A program made the position numbers and the translations under genes. A DNA stretch of 64,000 nucleotides from Falsihalocynthiibacter arcticus (lineage in GTDB: Bacteria; Pseudomonadota; Alphaproteobacteria; Rhodobacterales; Rhodobacteraceae): assembly GCF_000812665.2 (NCBI RefSeq), contig NZ_CP014327.1, positions 124,001-188,000 of the forward strand, written 5' to 3'. The notes beneath the pieces are model-generated. The model saw nothing but the letters and a program-made list of their open reading frames with translations, searched no databases and was not told the origin of the DNA. Numbering within the stretch: position 1 is the stretch's first letter; the number at the start of each line of letters is the position of its first letter. This document shows, one piece after another, positions 35,772 to 43,483 of the stretch.

Positions 35772-37127
35772 CTACGCCATCAACGCCCGCGCGAGTTGGT
35801 TTTGTGTTTCAATCGCCTTGGGTAAATCAACCGTTGTGAGCTGATACTCCTTAACCACATGGCGCCCTTCTACAAATAAATCCCGAACTTTTTGTGGCCC
35901 TGCCAAAAGAATGGCGGCGGGATCCCAACTCCCAGCGGCCTCTATTCCACCCAAATCCCAAATCGCAAGGTCCGCACGTTTCCCCACGGCAATCTGGCCA
36001 CAGTCATTGCGCCCCAGAACTTCTGCGCCGCCGCGCGTGGCCACCCGAAGAGCTTCGCGCACCGACATGGAATCCGCTCCGTTTTTCACCCGTTGCAACA
36101 ACATCATCTGACGCGCCTCGCCGATCAAGTTCCCCATATCGTTGCTCGCCGACCCGTCGACCCCAAGCCCCACAGGCACCCCAGCGTCCAGCATTTCGCG
36201 CACGGGTGCTATCCCCGATCCAAGGCGGCAGTTTGAACAAGGGCAATGGGCAATTCCGGTTTTGGTTGCTGCAAACAATGTCAAATCTTCGACCACAAGT
36301 TTCACACAATGGGCATGCCAAACATCCTCGCCGACCCATCCCAAATCCCGCGCAAACTCGCCGGGGGTACAGCCGAATTTCTCGCGACTATAGGCGATAT
36401 CCTCCTGATTTTCCGCCAAATGGGTGTGCATCATAACGCCTTTGTCGCGCGCCAAAACCGCAGAGTCGCGCATCAGTTCCCGACTCACGGAAAACGGCGA
36501 ACAGGGCGCAACGCCGACCCGCAGCATCGACCCTTCGCGGATGTCGTGATGGGCATCGATCACACGGATCATATCCTCAAGAATATCGGCCTCGCGCTCA
36601 ACTAAACTGTCGGGCGGCAAGCCCCCATTGCTTTCTCCAATGCTCATCGCGCCGCGCGTGGGTTGAAACCGAAGCCCCACCCGTTGCGCGGCCTCAATAC
36701 TATCCTCAAGACGGGCGCCATTGGGGTAGACATACATGTGGTCCGAACTGAGAGAACAGCCAGAAAGCGCCAATTCCGCGAGGCCAATCACCGCACCGGA
36801 GTGCATTTCTGCGGGGCCGAACCGCGCCCAAATTGGATAGAGCGTTTTGAGCCAACCAAAGAGCAACCCGTCTTGGGCCTCGGGCACCGCGCGGGTCATG
36901 GTTTGATACAGGTGGTGGTGCGTGTTCACCAATCCGGGCGTCACAAGGCAGCCTTTTGCAGAATGAGTCGACAGATTTTGCGCGACTTCCGGTGCTAATC
37001 CCGCCCGCAGATTTTGTCCCACGGCCTGAACAACCCCGCCCTTGACAAGGATGTTGGCATCAGGAATCTCGCGCCCGCGATCGTCCATCGTCATGGCCAA
37101 ACACGCGTTTTCAATCAATAAATACAT
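35772..37127 (-). CDS. 8-oxoguanine deaminase (amidohydrolase)
   Basis: A 451-residue amidohydrolase. VTPGLVNTHHHLYQTMTRAV holds the HxH metal ligands, and GLLFGWLKTLYPIW together with GCSLSSDHMYVYP is typical of the 8-oxoguanine deaminase branch. HTHLAENQED, WHAHCVKL and GLGVDGSASNDMGNL give the remaining ligands. These enzymes turn 8-oxoguanine, from oxidised nucleotides, into urate and also act on isocytosine. Atrazine-type hydrolases are the nearest alternative. Together with guaD nearby it suggests salvage of oxidised and normal guanine for nitrogen. Confidence 0.85.
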   Translation of the reverse strand: MYLLIENACLAMTMDDRGREIPDANILVKGGVVQAVGQNLRAGLAPEVAQNLSTHSAKGCLVTPGLVNTHHHLYQTMTRAVPEAQDGLLFGWLKTLYPIWARFGPAEMHSGAVIGLAELALSGCSLSSDHMYVYPNGARLEDSIEAAQRVGLRFQPTRGAMSIGESNGGLPPDSLVEREADILEDMIRVIDAHHDIREGSMLRVGVAPCSPFSVSRELMRDSAVLARDKGVMMHTHLAENQEDIAYSREKFGCTPGEFARDLGWVGEDVWHAHCVKLVVEDLTLFAATKTGIAHCPCSNCRLGSGIAPVREMLDAGVPVGLGVDGSASNDMGNLIGEARQMMLLQRVKNGADSMSVREALRVATRGGAEVLGRNDCGQIAVGKRADLAIWDLGGIEAAGSWDPAAILLAGPQKVRDLFVEGRHVVKEYQLTTVDLPKAIETQNQLARALMA

Positions 37128-37270
37128 TTAAAACCTCCACACAGAATACGTCCAATTCGGCCCCTCGCAGATGCGAAGCTGTGTGAATGTATCGGCAGAA
37201 ATGAACAAAGGACCCGATACACTTGTGAGTATACCGAGGATTTTGAGCAATTCAAGCCACAGGTGGGTCG

Positions 37271-38071
37271 TTAGGTGGACGCGAGAAGTTTGAGCACTGT
37301 GGCGTGGAGTGCTGGTGTTGCTGCGGCGAGAACCTGCCCGCCTTCATGGGCTGGCTTGCCCTGCCAATTTGTGACAACACCACCCGCGGCTTGGATGACG
37401 GCAATCGGGGCCTGAATGTCGTAAGATTGCAAACCCGCCTCGATCACGAGGTCGATTTGCCCAGCAGCAAGAAGAGCATAGGCATAGCAATCCATCCCAT
37501 AGCGCACCAATTTGGCCTCAGCTGCAACACGGTGAAACGCTGCGCCTTCCTGCGCCGTTCCAATTTCAGGAAAGGTTGTAAACACCACGGCATCCGCAAG
37601 ATCTTGCGTTTTGCGCACGCCAAGGGCACCCGTTCGGTGGGGACCAGAATAATGCGCCTCCCCAAATCCGCCAATAAAACGTTCGCCTATAAACGGCTGA
37701 TCAATAACGCCATAAAAAGGGCCATGCGCGTCGGAAACCGCGATGAGAACACCCCAAGTCGGCGTACCGGACATAAATCCGCGCGTACCATCAATTGGGT
37801 CAAGCACCCACGTAAGGCCACTGGTTCCGGCCTGCGCGCCGAACTCTTCGCCAAGGATTGCGTCGTCGGGACGCCGCTCGGCCAAAATGCCCCGCATTGC
37901 CTGCTCGGCCTCTCGATCAGCGCGTGTCACGGGATCAAAACCCTCGTTCAGCTTATTCTCGGTCGCCAGCTGATCTGTGCGGAAATACGCTAGGGTGACG
38001 GAGCGTGCGGCATCGGCCATTGCCATTGCACAGTCTTTGATAGATTGAATTTCGGAATCTGGCAAAGTCAT
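37271..38071 (-). CDS. hisN: histidinol-phosphatase, inositol monophosphatase family
   Basis: A 266-residue Mg2+-dependent phosphatase. GEEFG (about residue 75) and WVLDPIDGTRGFMSGTPTWG are the metal and lithium-sensitive motifs of the family, and GLQSYDIQAPIAVIQAAGGV gives the last aspartate. The RGFMSG variant is typical of HisN, which makes histidinol in histidine biosynthesis, not of inositol monophosphatase proper. A general phosphatase remains possible. It stands alone, with 143 bp of featureless sequence before the next gene. Confidence 0.85.
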   Translation of the reverse strand: MTLPDSEIQSIKDCAMAMADAARSVTLAYFRTDQLATENKLNEGFDPVTRADREAEQAMRGILAERRPDDAILGEEFGAQAGTSGLTWVLDPIDGTRGFMSGTPTWGVLIAVSDAHGPFYGVIDQPFIGERFIGGFGEAHYSGPHRTGALGVRKTQDLADAVVFTTFPEIGTAQEGAAFHRVAAEAKLVRYGMDCYAYALLAAGQIDLVIEAGLQSYDIQAPIAVIQAAGGVVTNWQGKPAHEGGQVLAAATPALHATVLKLLAST

Positions 38072-38153
38072 GAGAACCTCATTTTTTCAACGCCCTTGCC
38101 GCGTAACGTGGAGAGCAGTTGTGGATCAAGCAAAATCGGGGCTTCAACGAAAA

Positions 38154-38173
38154 AGCGCGCCAAAAGGCGCGCT
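38154..38173 (-). terminator. intrinsic terminator after the XRE regulator
   Basis: AGCGCGCC and GGCGCGCT form an 8-bp GC-rich stem with a 4-base loop at 38154-38173, followed on the minus strand by TTTTC. It lies 22 bp past the stop of the regulator at 38196. Confidence 0.8.
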
Positions 38174-38195
38174 GCAACGGTAAATTTTGAGACGT

Positions 38196-38564
38196 TTAAG
38201 CGACGTCGCTTAAGACGCGGGCCAACTCAAACAAGCGGCGGCGCTGGTTTTCCGGAATTGCATAGTAGGACCGCACCAACTCCAGAGCTTCTTTGTCTGC
38301 CATGAAGTCGCCACGTGCGGCATCAGTGGACTCAACAGCCTCGGAACGCCCCAATCCTTCAAAGAAGAAACTAACTTCAATTCCCATCGCGTCGGAAATA
38401 TCCCAAAGTCGAGAAGCTGACACACGATTCATACCCGTTTCGTATTTTTGTATCTGCTGGAATTTTATTCCAACGCGCTCGGCCAGCTGTTGCTGCGTCA
38501 TGCCAACCATCCATCGACGGTGGCGGATACGTTTTCCAACATGGATATCAACGGGATGTTTCAT
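38196..38564 (-). CDS. XRE family transcriptional regulator
   Basis: A 122-residue regulator. The HTH covers residues about 8-62 (GKRIRHRRWMVGMTQQQLAE, then VGIKFQQIQKYETGMNRVSA). The helical C-terminal part, with LELVRSYYAIPENQRRRLFELARVL, probably mediates dimerisation. The ATG at 38564 follows GAGGAG by 6 bases; the open frame to 38624 lacks a site. This kind is frequent in Rhodobacterales and targets are unknown. It has its own terminator and sits across a long regulatory-looking gap from the quinone oxidoreductase. Confidence 0.88.
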   Translation of the reverse strand: MKHPVDIHVGKRIRHRRWMVGMTQQQLAERVGIKFQQIQKYETGMNRVSASRLWDISDAMGIEVSFFFEGLGRSEAVESTDAARGDFMADKEALELVRSYYAIPENQRRRLFELARVLSDVA

Positions 38565-38903
38565 ATTTCGCTCCTCAAACTCATGAGTACTTTTTAATTC
38601 AGTTTTCGTTTTACGCAAAAACATTTTGCACCCTCACGCACGGATGTACCAAAAACTCAGCAACAATATGCCGAGAAAACTTTTAGCCGATTATTGCCAA
38701 AACTTCTAGTGGGATTCGACCGGAAGGTTAACAAAAAAACGCACCTCGCCTTAAAGGTGCATATTTGCCGCCAAGCGAATACACCCGACTCCTATCAAAT
38801 TATTAGATATATTTCAATAATTTAACATACCCTACGTTTTTTTACTCTTGGGAGAGGGCAGCAAATTTGTTAACACTCTCTCAAAACCCACTGGAGATAG
38901 ATA
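38565..38903. other. 339-bp intergenic stretch with an orphan terminator
   Basis: AT-rich sequence between the XRE gene and the quinone oxidoreductase, which diverge. It must hold both promoters. It also contains a terminator-shaped hairpin at 38734-38760 that faces the minus strand but has no minus-strand gene upstream of it. No ORF with a ribosome site is apparent in the 140 bp that would be transcribed, so a small RNA is possible. Confidence 0.5.
38734..38760 (-). terminator. orphan intrinsic terminator, minus strand
   Basis: GCACCT at 38741-38746 and AGGTGC at 38755-38760 form a 6-bp stem. On the minus strand it is followed by G and then seven T. The only upstream DNA on that strand is the 38761-38903 gap, so it would end a short RNA started there. 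Confidence 0.55.
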
Positions 38904-39860
38904 ATGCTTGGATATGTCGTCGACGAGCTTGGATCGGCATCAATTCGGTCGATTAATCCTCCCAAATTGCGCTCATTTGACGTCCTAGTTGACGTAGCGG
39001 CATGCGGAGTCAACTTCGCGGATTTGTTGATGATTGAGGGGACATATCAAGAAAAACATGACCGGCCCTTCTGTCCGGGCATGGAAATTTCTGGTGTGAT
39101 AACAGCCGCAGGGGCGCAAGTTAAGTCCCTCAAAGTTGGCGATCGCGTCGCAGGCTTCCCCGGACATGGCGGGCTTGCAGAGCAAGCCGTTGTCGAAGCT
39201 GAACGGTGTATTCGCCTTCCCGACTCAATCCCATTTGACGTCGCGGCCGCGTTTCAAGTTGCCTATGGCACCTCACATTTGGCGCTCAGCCACAAGGCGC
39301 GCTTGGTTGCGGGAGAAACTTTACTGGTTCTCGGTGCAGCCGGGGGTGTCGGCCTGACTGCTGTCGAATTGGGCAAACTCATGGGGGCCAAAGTGATCGC
39401 AGTGGTGCGGGGTGTCGAAAAACACGATGCCGTTCGTCAGGCAGGGGCCGATCACGTGCTCGACAGCGAATCGCCTGACTTGAGACAGCAAATCAAGGAT
39501 CTCGGTGGCGCGGATGTTGTGTACGACCCCGTCGGAGGCGAGTTGTTCAACACAGCATTGCGGGCGACCAATCCAGACGGCCGAATTTTGGTGATTGGGT
39601 TTGCCAGCGGCACCGTCCCGCCGATTCCCGCGAATATTCTGCTGGTTAAAAACATTACGGTGATAGGTTTTTACTGGTCGGGGTATTTGAAATTCGCCCC
39701 AAAAGTTATAACCGACAGCCTTGAGCAGCTTTTGGCCTGGTATTCGGACGGTAAACTTCACCTTCATATCAGCCACAAACTGCCGCTCGCGCAAGCGGAT
39801 CAGGCGCTGGCGCTGCTGCGCGACCGAAAATCGACTGGTAAGGTTGTCGTGCTCCCGTGA
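38904..39860 (+). CDS. NADPH:quinone oxidoreductase (medium-chain dehydrogenase family)
   Basis: A 318-residue MDR-family enzyme without the structural zinc cysteines. VAACGVNFADLLMIEGTYQ and FCPGMEISGVITAAG are typical of the quinone oxidoreductase branch. The nucleotide-binding motif is VLGAAGGVGLTAVELGKLMG (about residue 145), followed by DVVYDPVGGELF. It probably reduces quinones or enones with NADPH. GGAGATAGATA precedes the ATG. Its 3' end overlaps the convergent LysR gene by 61 bp, an unusually long overlap. Confidence 0.88.
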   Translation: MLGYVVDELGSASIRSINPPKLRSFDVLVDVAACGVNFADLLMIEGTYQEKHDRPFCPGMEISGVITAAGAQVKSLKVGDRVAGFPGHGGLAEQAVVEAERCIRLPDSIPFDVAAAFQVAYGTSHLALSHKARLVAGETLLVLGAAGGVGLTAVELGKLMGAKVIAVVRGVEKHDAVRQAGADHVLDSESPDLRQQIKDLGGADVVYDPVGGELFNTALRATNPDGRILVIGFASGTVPPIPANILLVKNITVIGFYWSGYLKFAPKVITDSLEQLLAWYSDGKLHLHISHKLPLAQADQALALLRDRKSTGKVVVLP

Positions 39861-40726
39861 TCCGAACCTGCGGACACGCGATTATAGGCTTGGCGCAAGA
39901 ATTCCGCCAAATCTAACGCGACTTGGGAGGTGGCCAGTTCCGAGATGAACATGTTCACTTTTTTGGACCCCAAATCGGGCAGTGCCCCGCCGTGACGTAT
40001 CTGCTCCAAGTGCGGCGCCTCCATGCCATCAAGCACCGAATGCACCGCTAGATCCGCCGAAACCGAAGCCTCAATCGTGCGGGTTGAATCCGACTCGACC
40101 GCCATTTCCCAAGGGATATTTGCGGCGTCCAAGGCCTTTTGCGCCGCCATTCGGAACATACAGTGGGGCTCAAACGCCAGCTTCAAAGGCCGATCACGCC
40201 ACACAGTGCCCCCCTTGGCCCCCACCCACACCAGATCGCGATTCATCAAGGTTTCACCGCCTGTATCGCACCCCTCTTCTGTGGTCAGAATAATATCCAC
40301 CTCGCCACGTCTAAACTTCTCTTTTAAACTCACCGTGACCGACGACAAAAGCTGAACGCGCATGCGCGGGTATTCAGCGTTAAAGCGCTTCAAAACTTCT
40401 GGAATCGCGGGGTACACAATGTCATGCGGCACCCCCAATACAATTTCGCCCTCATAAGCTTGGTGAGTCATCAGCGCGAAAACTTCGTCATTTAATTTGA
40501 GCATCCGGCGAGCGTAGGACAGCAATTGCTCGCCTGAAGCGGTAATTGCAATTGTCCTTGAGGAGCGATCCAACAGCGACATGTCGAGGGATTCTTCCAA
40601 ACGTTTGAGCTGCATCGAAACCGCCGATTGTGTCAGGTTGAGAAAACCCGCGGCCCGCGTCACGCCGCCCGCCTCTGCAACGGCGACAAAGGAACGTAAC
40701 GACGTAAGGTCTAGATTTCGGGGCAT
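39800..40726 (-). CDS. LysR family transcriptional regulator
   Basis: A 308-residue LysR protein. The N-terminal HTH (LTSLRSFVAVAEAGGVTRAA, NLTQSAVSMQLKRLEESL) is followed by the effector domain (EGEIVLGVPHDIVYPAIPEV). The target and effector are unknown. The last 20 residues are encoded opposite the end of the quinone oxidoreductase gene. It is divergent from the DUF1127 gene with 124 bp between, a possible target. Confidence 0.88.
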   Translation of the reverse strand: MPRNLDLTSLRSFVAVAEAGGVTRAAGFLNLTQSAVSMQLKRLEESLDMSLLDRSSRTIAITASGEQLLSYARRMLKLNDEVFALMTHQAYEGEIVLGVPHDIVYPAIPEVLKRFNAEYPRMRVQLLSSVTVSLKEKFRRGEVDIILTTEEGCDTGGETLMNRDLVWVGAKGGTVWRDRPLKLAFEPHCMFRMAAQKALDAANIPWEMAVESDSTRTIEASVSADLAVHSVLDGMEAPHLEQIRHGGALPDLGSKKVNMFISELATSQVALDLAEFLRQAYNRVSAGSDHGSTTTLPVDFRSRSSASA

Positions 40727-40850
40727 ATCACAATCCTTGATATATCAGTTAAGAAACATTCATTTTACAGATGATACAGATTCCAGCATACATATCAATA
40801 TAAATGATCAATCAAACATCAATCATCATCGATTCGAAAGGATGCCTCTC

Positions 40851-41066
40851 ATGACACACACAATTACAAGTTTCGGCCCAACCACCCTGAAGTCCCCAAC
40901 AAAAACTTTGCGCCTTTTGTCGATGATTGCGAGCACATATCGCCAGCGCCGCGCTCTTGCGCGCTTGGATGATGCCGCCCTCACCGATTTGGGCCTGTCC
41001 CGCAGCGACGCCACCCAAGAAGCAAACCGCCCAATCTGGGATGTTCCTACGACTTGGCGTCGTTAA
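40851..41066 (+). CDS. DUF1127 family small protein
   Basis: A 71-residue protein. The last 40 residues are the arginine-rich DUF1127 motif (YRQRRALARLDDAALTDLGL, SRSDATQEANRP). Small DUF1127 proteins in Rhodobacter and Agrobacterium bind RNA or affect phosphate and stress responses, and their mRNAs can give rise to sRNAs. The ATG at 40851 follows AAAGGATGCCTCTC. It is divergent from the LysR regulator. Confidence 0.88.
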   Translation: MTHTITSFGPTTLKSPTKTLRLLSMIASTYRQRRALARLDDAALTDLGLSRSDATQEANRPIWDVPTTWRR

Positions 41067-41215
41067 AACCCGCTGATTTAGCAACATTTAACGATATTGC
41101 AGAAAAAACATGAAATTCTCTCCGGTTAAACTTGAAATTCTGCCCGTCATTGCCGATATTTAGCGGTGAAGGCGGGCTAACTCATTAGCCCTGTATATTC
41201 TTACCGGAGGCTATA

Positions 41216-41992
41216 ATGGCACAATTTGATACGGCCCGCACAGGCGCAGGTACGCGCAGTGCAGCAATCGACGCAGGACTTCGCGCCCACATGAACAAAG
41301 TTTACGGCACAATGTCCGTAGGCCTGTTGATCACGGCTTTGGCCGCTTGGGCTATTGGCAACATGGCGATGACAACGGATCCGTCCCTAGCTGTCTCGCA
41401 GATTTCTGATACCAAATATCTCACGGCCCTTGGCAATACTCTTTATGGCTCACCGCTTAAATGGGTGATCATGTTCCTTCCTTTGGGTATGGTATTCGGC
41501 TTTAGCGCGATGATTAACAAACTGTCTGCCGCTGGCGCGCAGTTGTTCTTCTATGCGTTTGCCACGGCAATGGGCCTGTCACTAAGTTCGATCTTCCTTA
41601 TGTATACTGGCGCGTCCATCGTTCAGGTGTTTTTGGTGACTTCGATCGCTTTCGCAGGTCTGAGCCTTTATGGCTACACGACCAAAAAAGACCTTTCCGC
41701 GATGGGGACCTTCCTTATCATGGGTGTAATCGGCCTTTTGGTTGCGTCCGTTGTTAACATCTTCTTGCAATCTGGCGCGCTTATGTTCGCGATTTCCGCG
41801 ATTGGTGTGCTGATCTTCGCAGGCCTTACCGCCTACGACACGCAAAAAATCAAGAACAACTACATCGCGCACGCACAACAAGGTGATAGCGAGTGGATGG
41901 CGAAATCCGCCATTATGGGCGCGCTAAACCTCTACCTCGACTTCATCAACATGTTCATGTTCATGCTGCAACTCTTTGGAAACCGCAACTAA
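41216..41992 (+). CDS. Bax inhibitor-1/YccA family membrane protein
   Basis: A 258-residue protein with seven predicted membrane helices. It begins with a 30-residue cytosolic part (DTARTGAGTRSAAIDAGLRA) and ends LYLDFINMFMFMLQLFGNRN, both standard for the family. The AYDTQKIK segment near residue 205 includes the acidic pore residue of the BsYetJ/TMBIM fold, which leaks calcium in a pH-dependent way. ACCGGAGGCTATA is a strong ribosome site. A strong terminator follows, so it is monocistronic. Confidence 0.92.
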   Translation: MAQFDTARTGAGTRSAAIDAGLRAHMNKVYGTMSVGLLITALAAWAIGNMAMTTDPSLAVSQISDTKYLTALGNTLYGSPLKWVIMFLPLGMVFGFSAMINKLSAAGAQLFFYAFATAMGLSLSSIFLMYTGASIVQVFLVTSIAFAGLSLYGYTTKKDLSAMGTFLIMGVIGLLVASVVNIFLQSGALMFAISAIGVLIFAGLTAYDTQKIKNNYIAHAQQGDSEWMAKSAIMGALNLYLDFINMFMFMLQLFGNRN

Positions 41993-42016
41993 GACGCGCG
42001 ACACCAACGAAATACC

Positions 42017-42048
42017 AAAGGGCCGGTCATCACGACTGGCCCTTTTTT
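42017..42048 (+). terminator. intrinsic terminator after the Bax-inhibitor gene
   Basis: AAAGGGCC-GGTC and GACT-GGCCCTTT make a 12-bp stem (one G-T pair) closed by ATCAC, with TTTTTT at 42043-42048. It lies 25 bp past the stop. Confidence 0.9.
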
Positions 42049-42100
42049 GTGCCTTTCAGCAAGGCAGGGACGCGCCCAAAATAGCTCCATCCTTTGGCCA

Positions 42101-42129
42101 AAAAAAACCACGCTCGAAAGCGTGGTTTT
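42101..42129 (-). terminator. intrinsic terminator after rpmG
   Basis: AAAACCACGCT at 42104-42114 and its exact complement at 42119-42129 flank a CGAA loop. On the minus strand the stem runs into seven T. It lies about 30 bp past the rpmG stop. Confidence 0.9.
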
Positions 42130-42159
42130 CTCAATTCTTATCGTTCAGTAAAGCAAATC

Positions 42160-42327
42160 TTACTTGATTTTGCCTTCTTTGTACTCAACGTGTTTACGGA
42201 TAACTGGGTCGTATTTGTTGACCGTCATTTTTTCAGTCATCGTACGAGCATTTTTCTTAGTCACATAGAAGTGGCCTGTGCCCGCGGACGAGTTCAGGCG
42301 GATTTTGATTGTGGTAGGCTTCGCCAT
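42160..42327 (-). CDS. rpmG: 50S ribosomal protein L33
   Basis: A 55-residue basic protein, [20 protein letters not shown] at the start and [18 protein letters not shown] at the end, which is ribosomal protein L33 of the large subunit. It lacks the CxxC pairs, so it is the zinc-independent form. GAGGAGCACTATT precedes the ATG at 42327; a longer frame to 42342 overlaps that site. It is monocistronic with a strong terminator. Confidence 0.96.
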   Translation of the reverse strand: MAKPTTIKIRLNSSAGTGHFYVTKKNARTMTEKMTVNKYDPVIRKHVEYKEGKIK

Positions 42328-42451
42328 AATAGTGCTCCTCAACGCAGGCGCGACATGCGCCCTTTAATTCCTTGAAGCCGGTTCTTAGCTGTCTGCGGGG
42401 CAGAGTCAACAGCCTTCGACACATTGAGCACAAAATAGCCGCGAAACACCA

Positions 42452-43483
42452 TTATTTCTGTTCAATAGAGTTCTCCCAGCTGCGCAGGAAGGTTTCCTTC
42501 GTCATGTGATCCAGAAAAACAAGCAACCCCGGTCCCAGCCGAATAACGCGTGCGGCGCTGTTGTCCTCAAGGGATTGGGCGTTGATCGGTGGGAGATTCG
42601 TCTTAAGGGTCAGGTCTGCGCGCATATTGAGACTCGCGAGGAAATCGATCATATCGCCCGCACCCTCAGGATTCTTCGCTGTATTCGGGATCAGAGCCGT
42701 GCGCAGCATAACCGAGAGGTAGTCATCAAACTCTATAATCCGTATCCCGGGCGTGTCTGCGAGTTGAGACTGGGCATAGCTGCCAACGACATTATACGCC
42801 AAGGCCAACCGTCCCGCAGCGACGTCAGCAATCATTTCATGTGACCCGCGATACAGCCGCGCATTAAGCCGCCCCATAACTTCGGTCAAACGCCAATAGG
42901 AATCGGTGTTGCGCGAGTCTTGGGTGGCAAAAAGGTACCCTGCCCCAGATTTGCGTACGTCATAAGTCCCGATCCGCCCTGAAAACGCCTCTTGGTTATC
43001 GCGCAGCATCGTGATCAGATCTTCGCGGGTTGTCGGGATGGGTCGGTCCAAAAACTCGTCTTCCGAGACCACGAGCACGGCGGGTTCTTGGGTGAAGGCG
43101 AAAACCTGATTACGCCATTTGGCCCATTTCGGCAGGATATCTGTCGCTTCTGAACGGTAGGTTTGCACGAAGCCGTCGTTGGCCAATTTCGTCTGCAAGT
43201 CCATCGCACTGGAGATCGCGAGGTCAAACTCTGCCCCCTCTTCAAAAAGCGCCTGCATAAGCTGGGTGCTGCTCGCGATGGTGTAGTCAATCGTCATGCT
43301 CGGATACTGCGTCTGAAACGCTTCGATGATTGGGTTAAAAACCTCAGCGTCCGCTGTGGAAATAATCCGCAAGGTGTTCGCGCCTGCTCCTTGATGAACA
43401 TAATGCTCTTCGACCTCAAAACCGAGGGCGGCCTGAAGCGACATACAATAAACTAAGACGCTGGAAAAATTAACGAAACGCAT
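42452..43483 (-). CDS. ABC-type periplasmic binding protein linked to TctDE
   Basis: A 343-residue exported protein: signal peptide MRFVNFSSVLVYCMSLQAAL, then NTLRIISTADAEVFNPIIEA, the opening of an iron/spermidine-type binding protein. No permease or ATPase genes adjoin it. Instead it overlaps the histidine kinase gene by 31 bp, and tctD-tctE-binding protein is a recurring order at tripartite tricarboxylate transporter loci. It probably binds a ligand and signals to the kinase sensor domain; direct transport is less likely. The ligand is unknown. Confidence 0.8.
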   Translation of the reverse strand: MRFVNFSSVLVYCMSLQAALGFEVEEHYVHQGAGANTLRIISTADAEVFNPIIEAFQTQYPSMTIDYTIASSTQLMQALFEEGAEFDLAISSAMDLQTKLANDGFVQTYRSEATDILPKWAKWRNQVFAFTQEPAVLVVSEDEFLDRPIPTTREDLITMLRDNQEAFSGRIGTYDVRKSGAGYLFATQDSRNTDSYWRLTEVMGRLNARLYRGSHEMIADVAAGRLALAYNVVGSYAQSQLADTPGIRIIEFDDYLSVMLRTALIPNTAKNPEGAGDMIDFLASLNMRADLTLKTNLPPINAQSLEDNSAARVIRLGPGLLVFLDHMTKETFLRSWENSIEQK

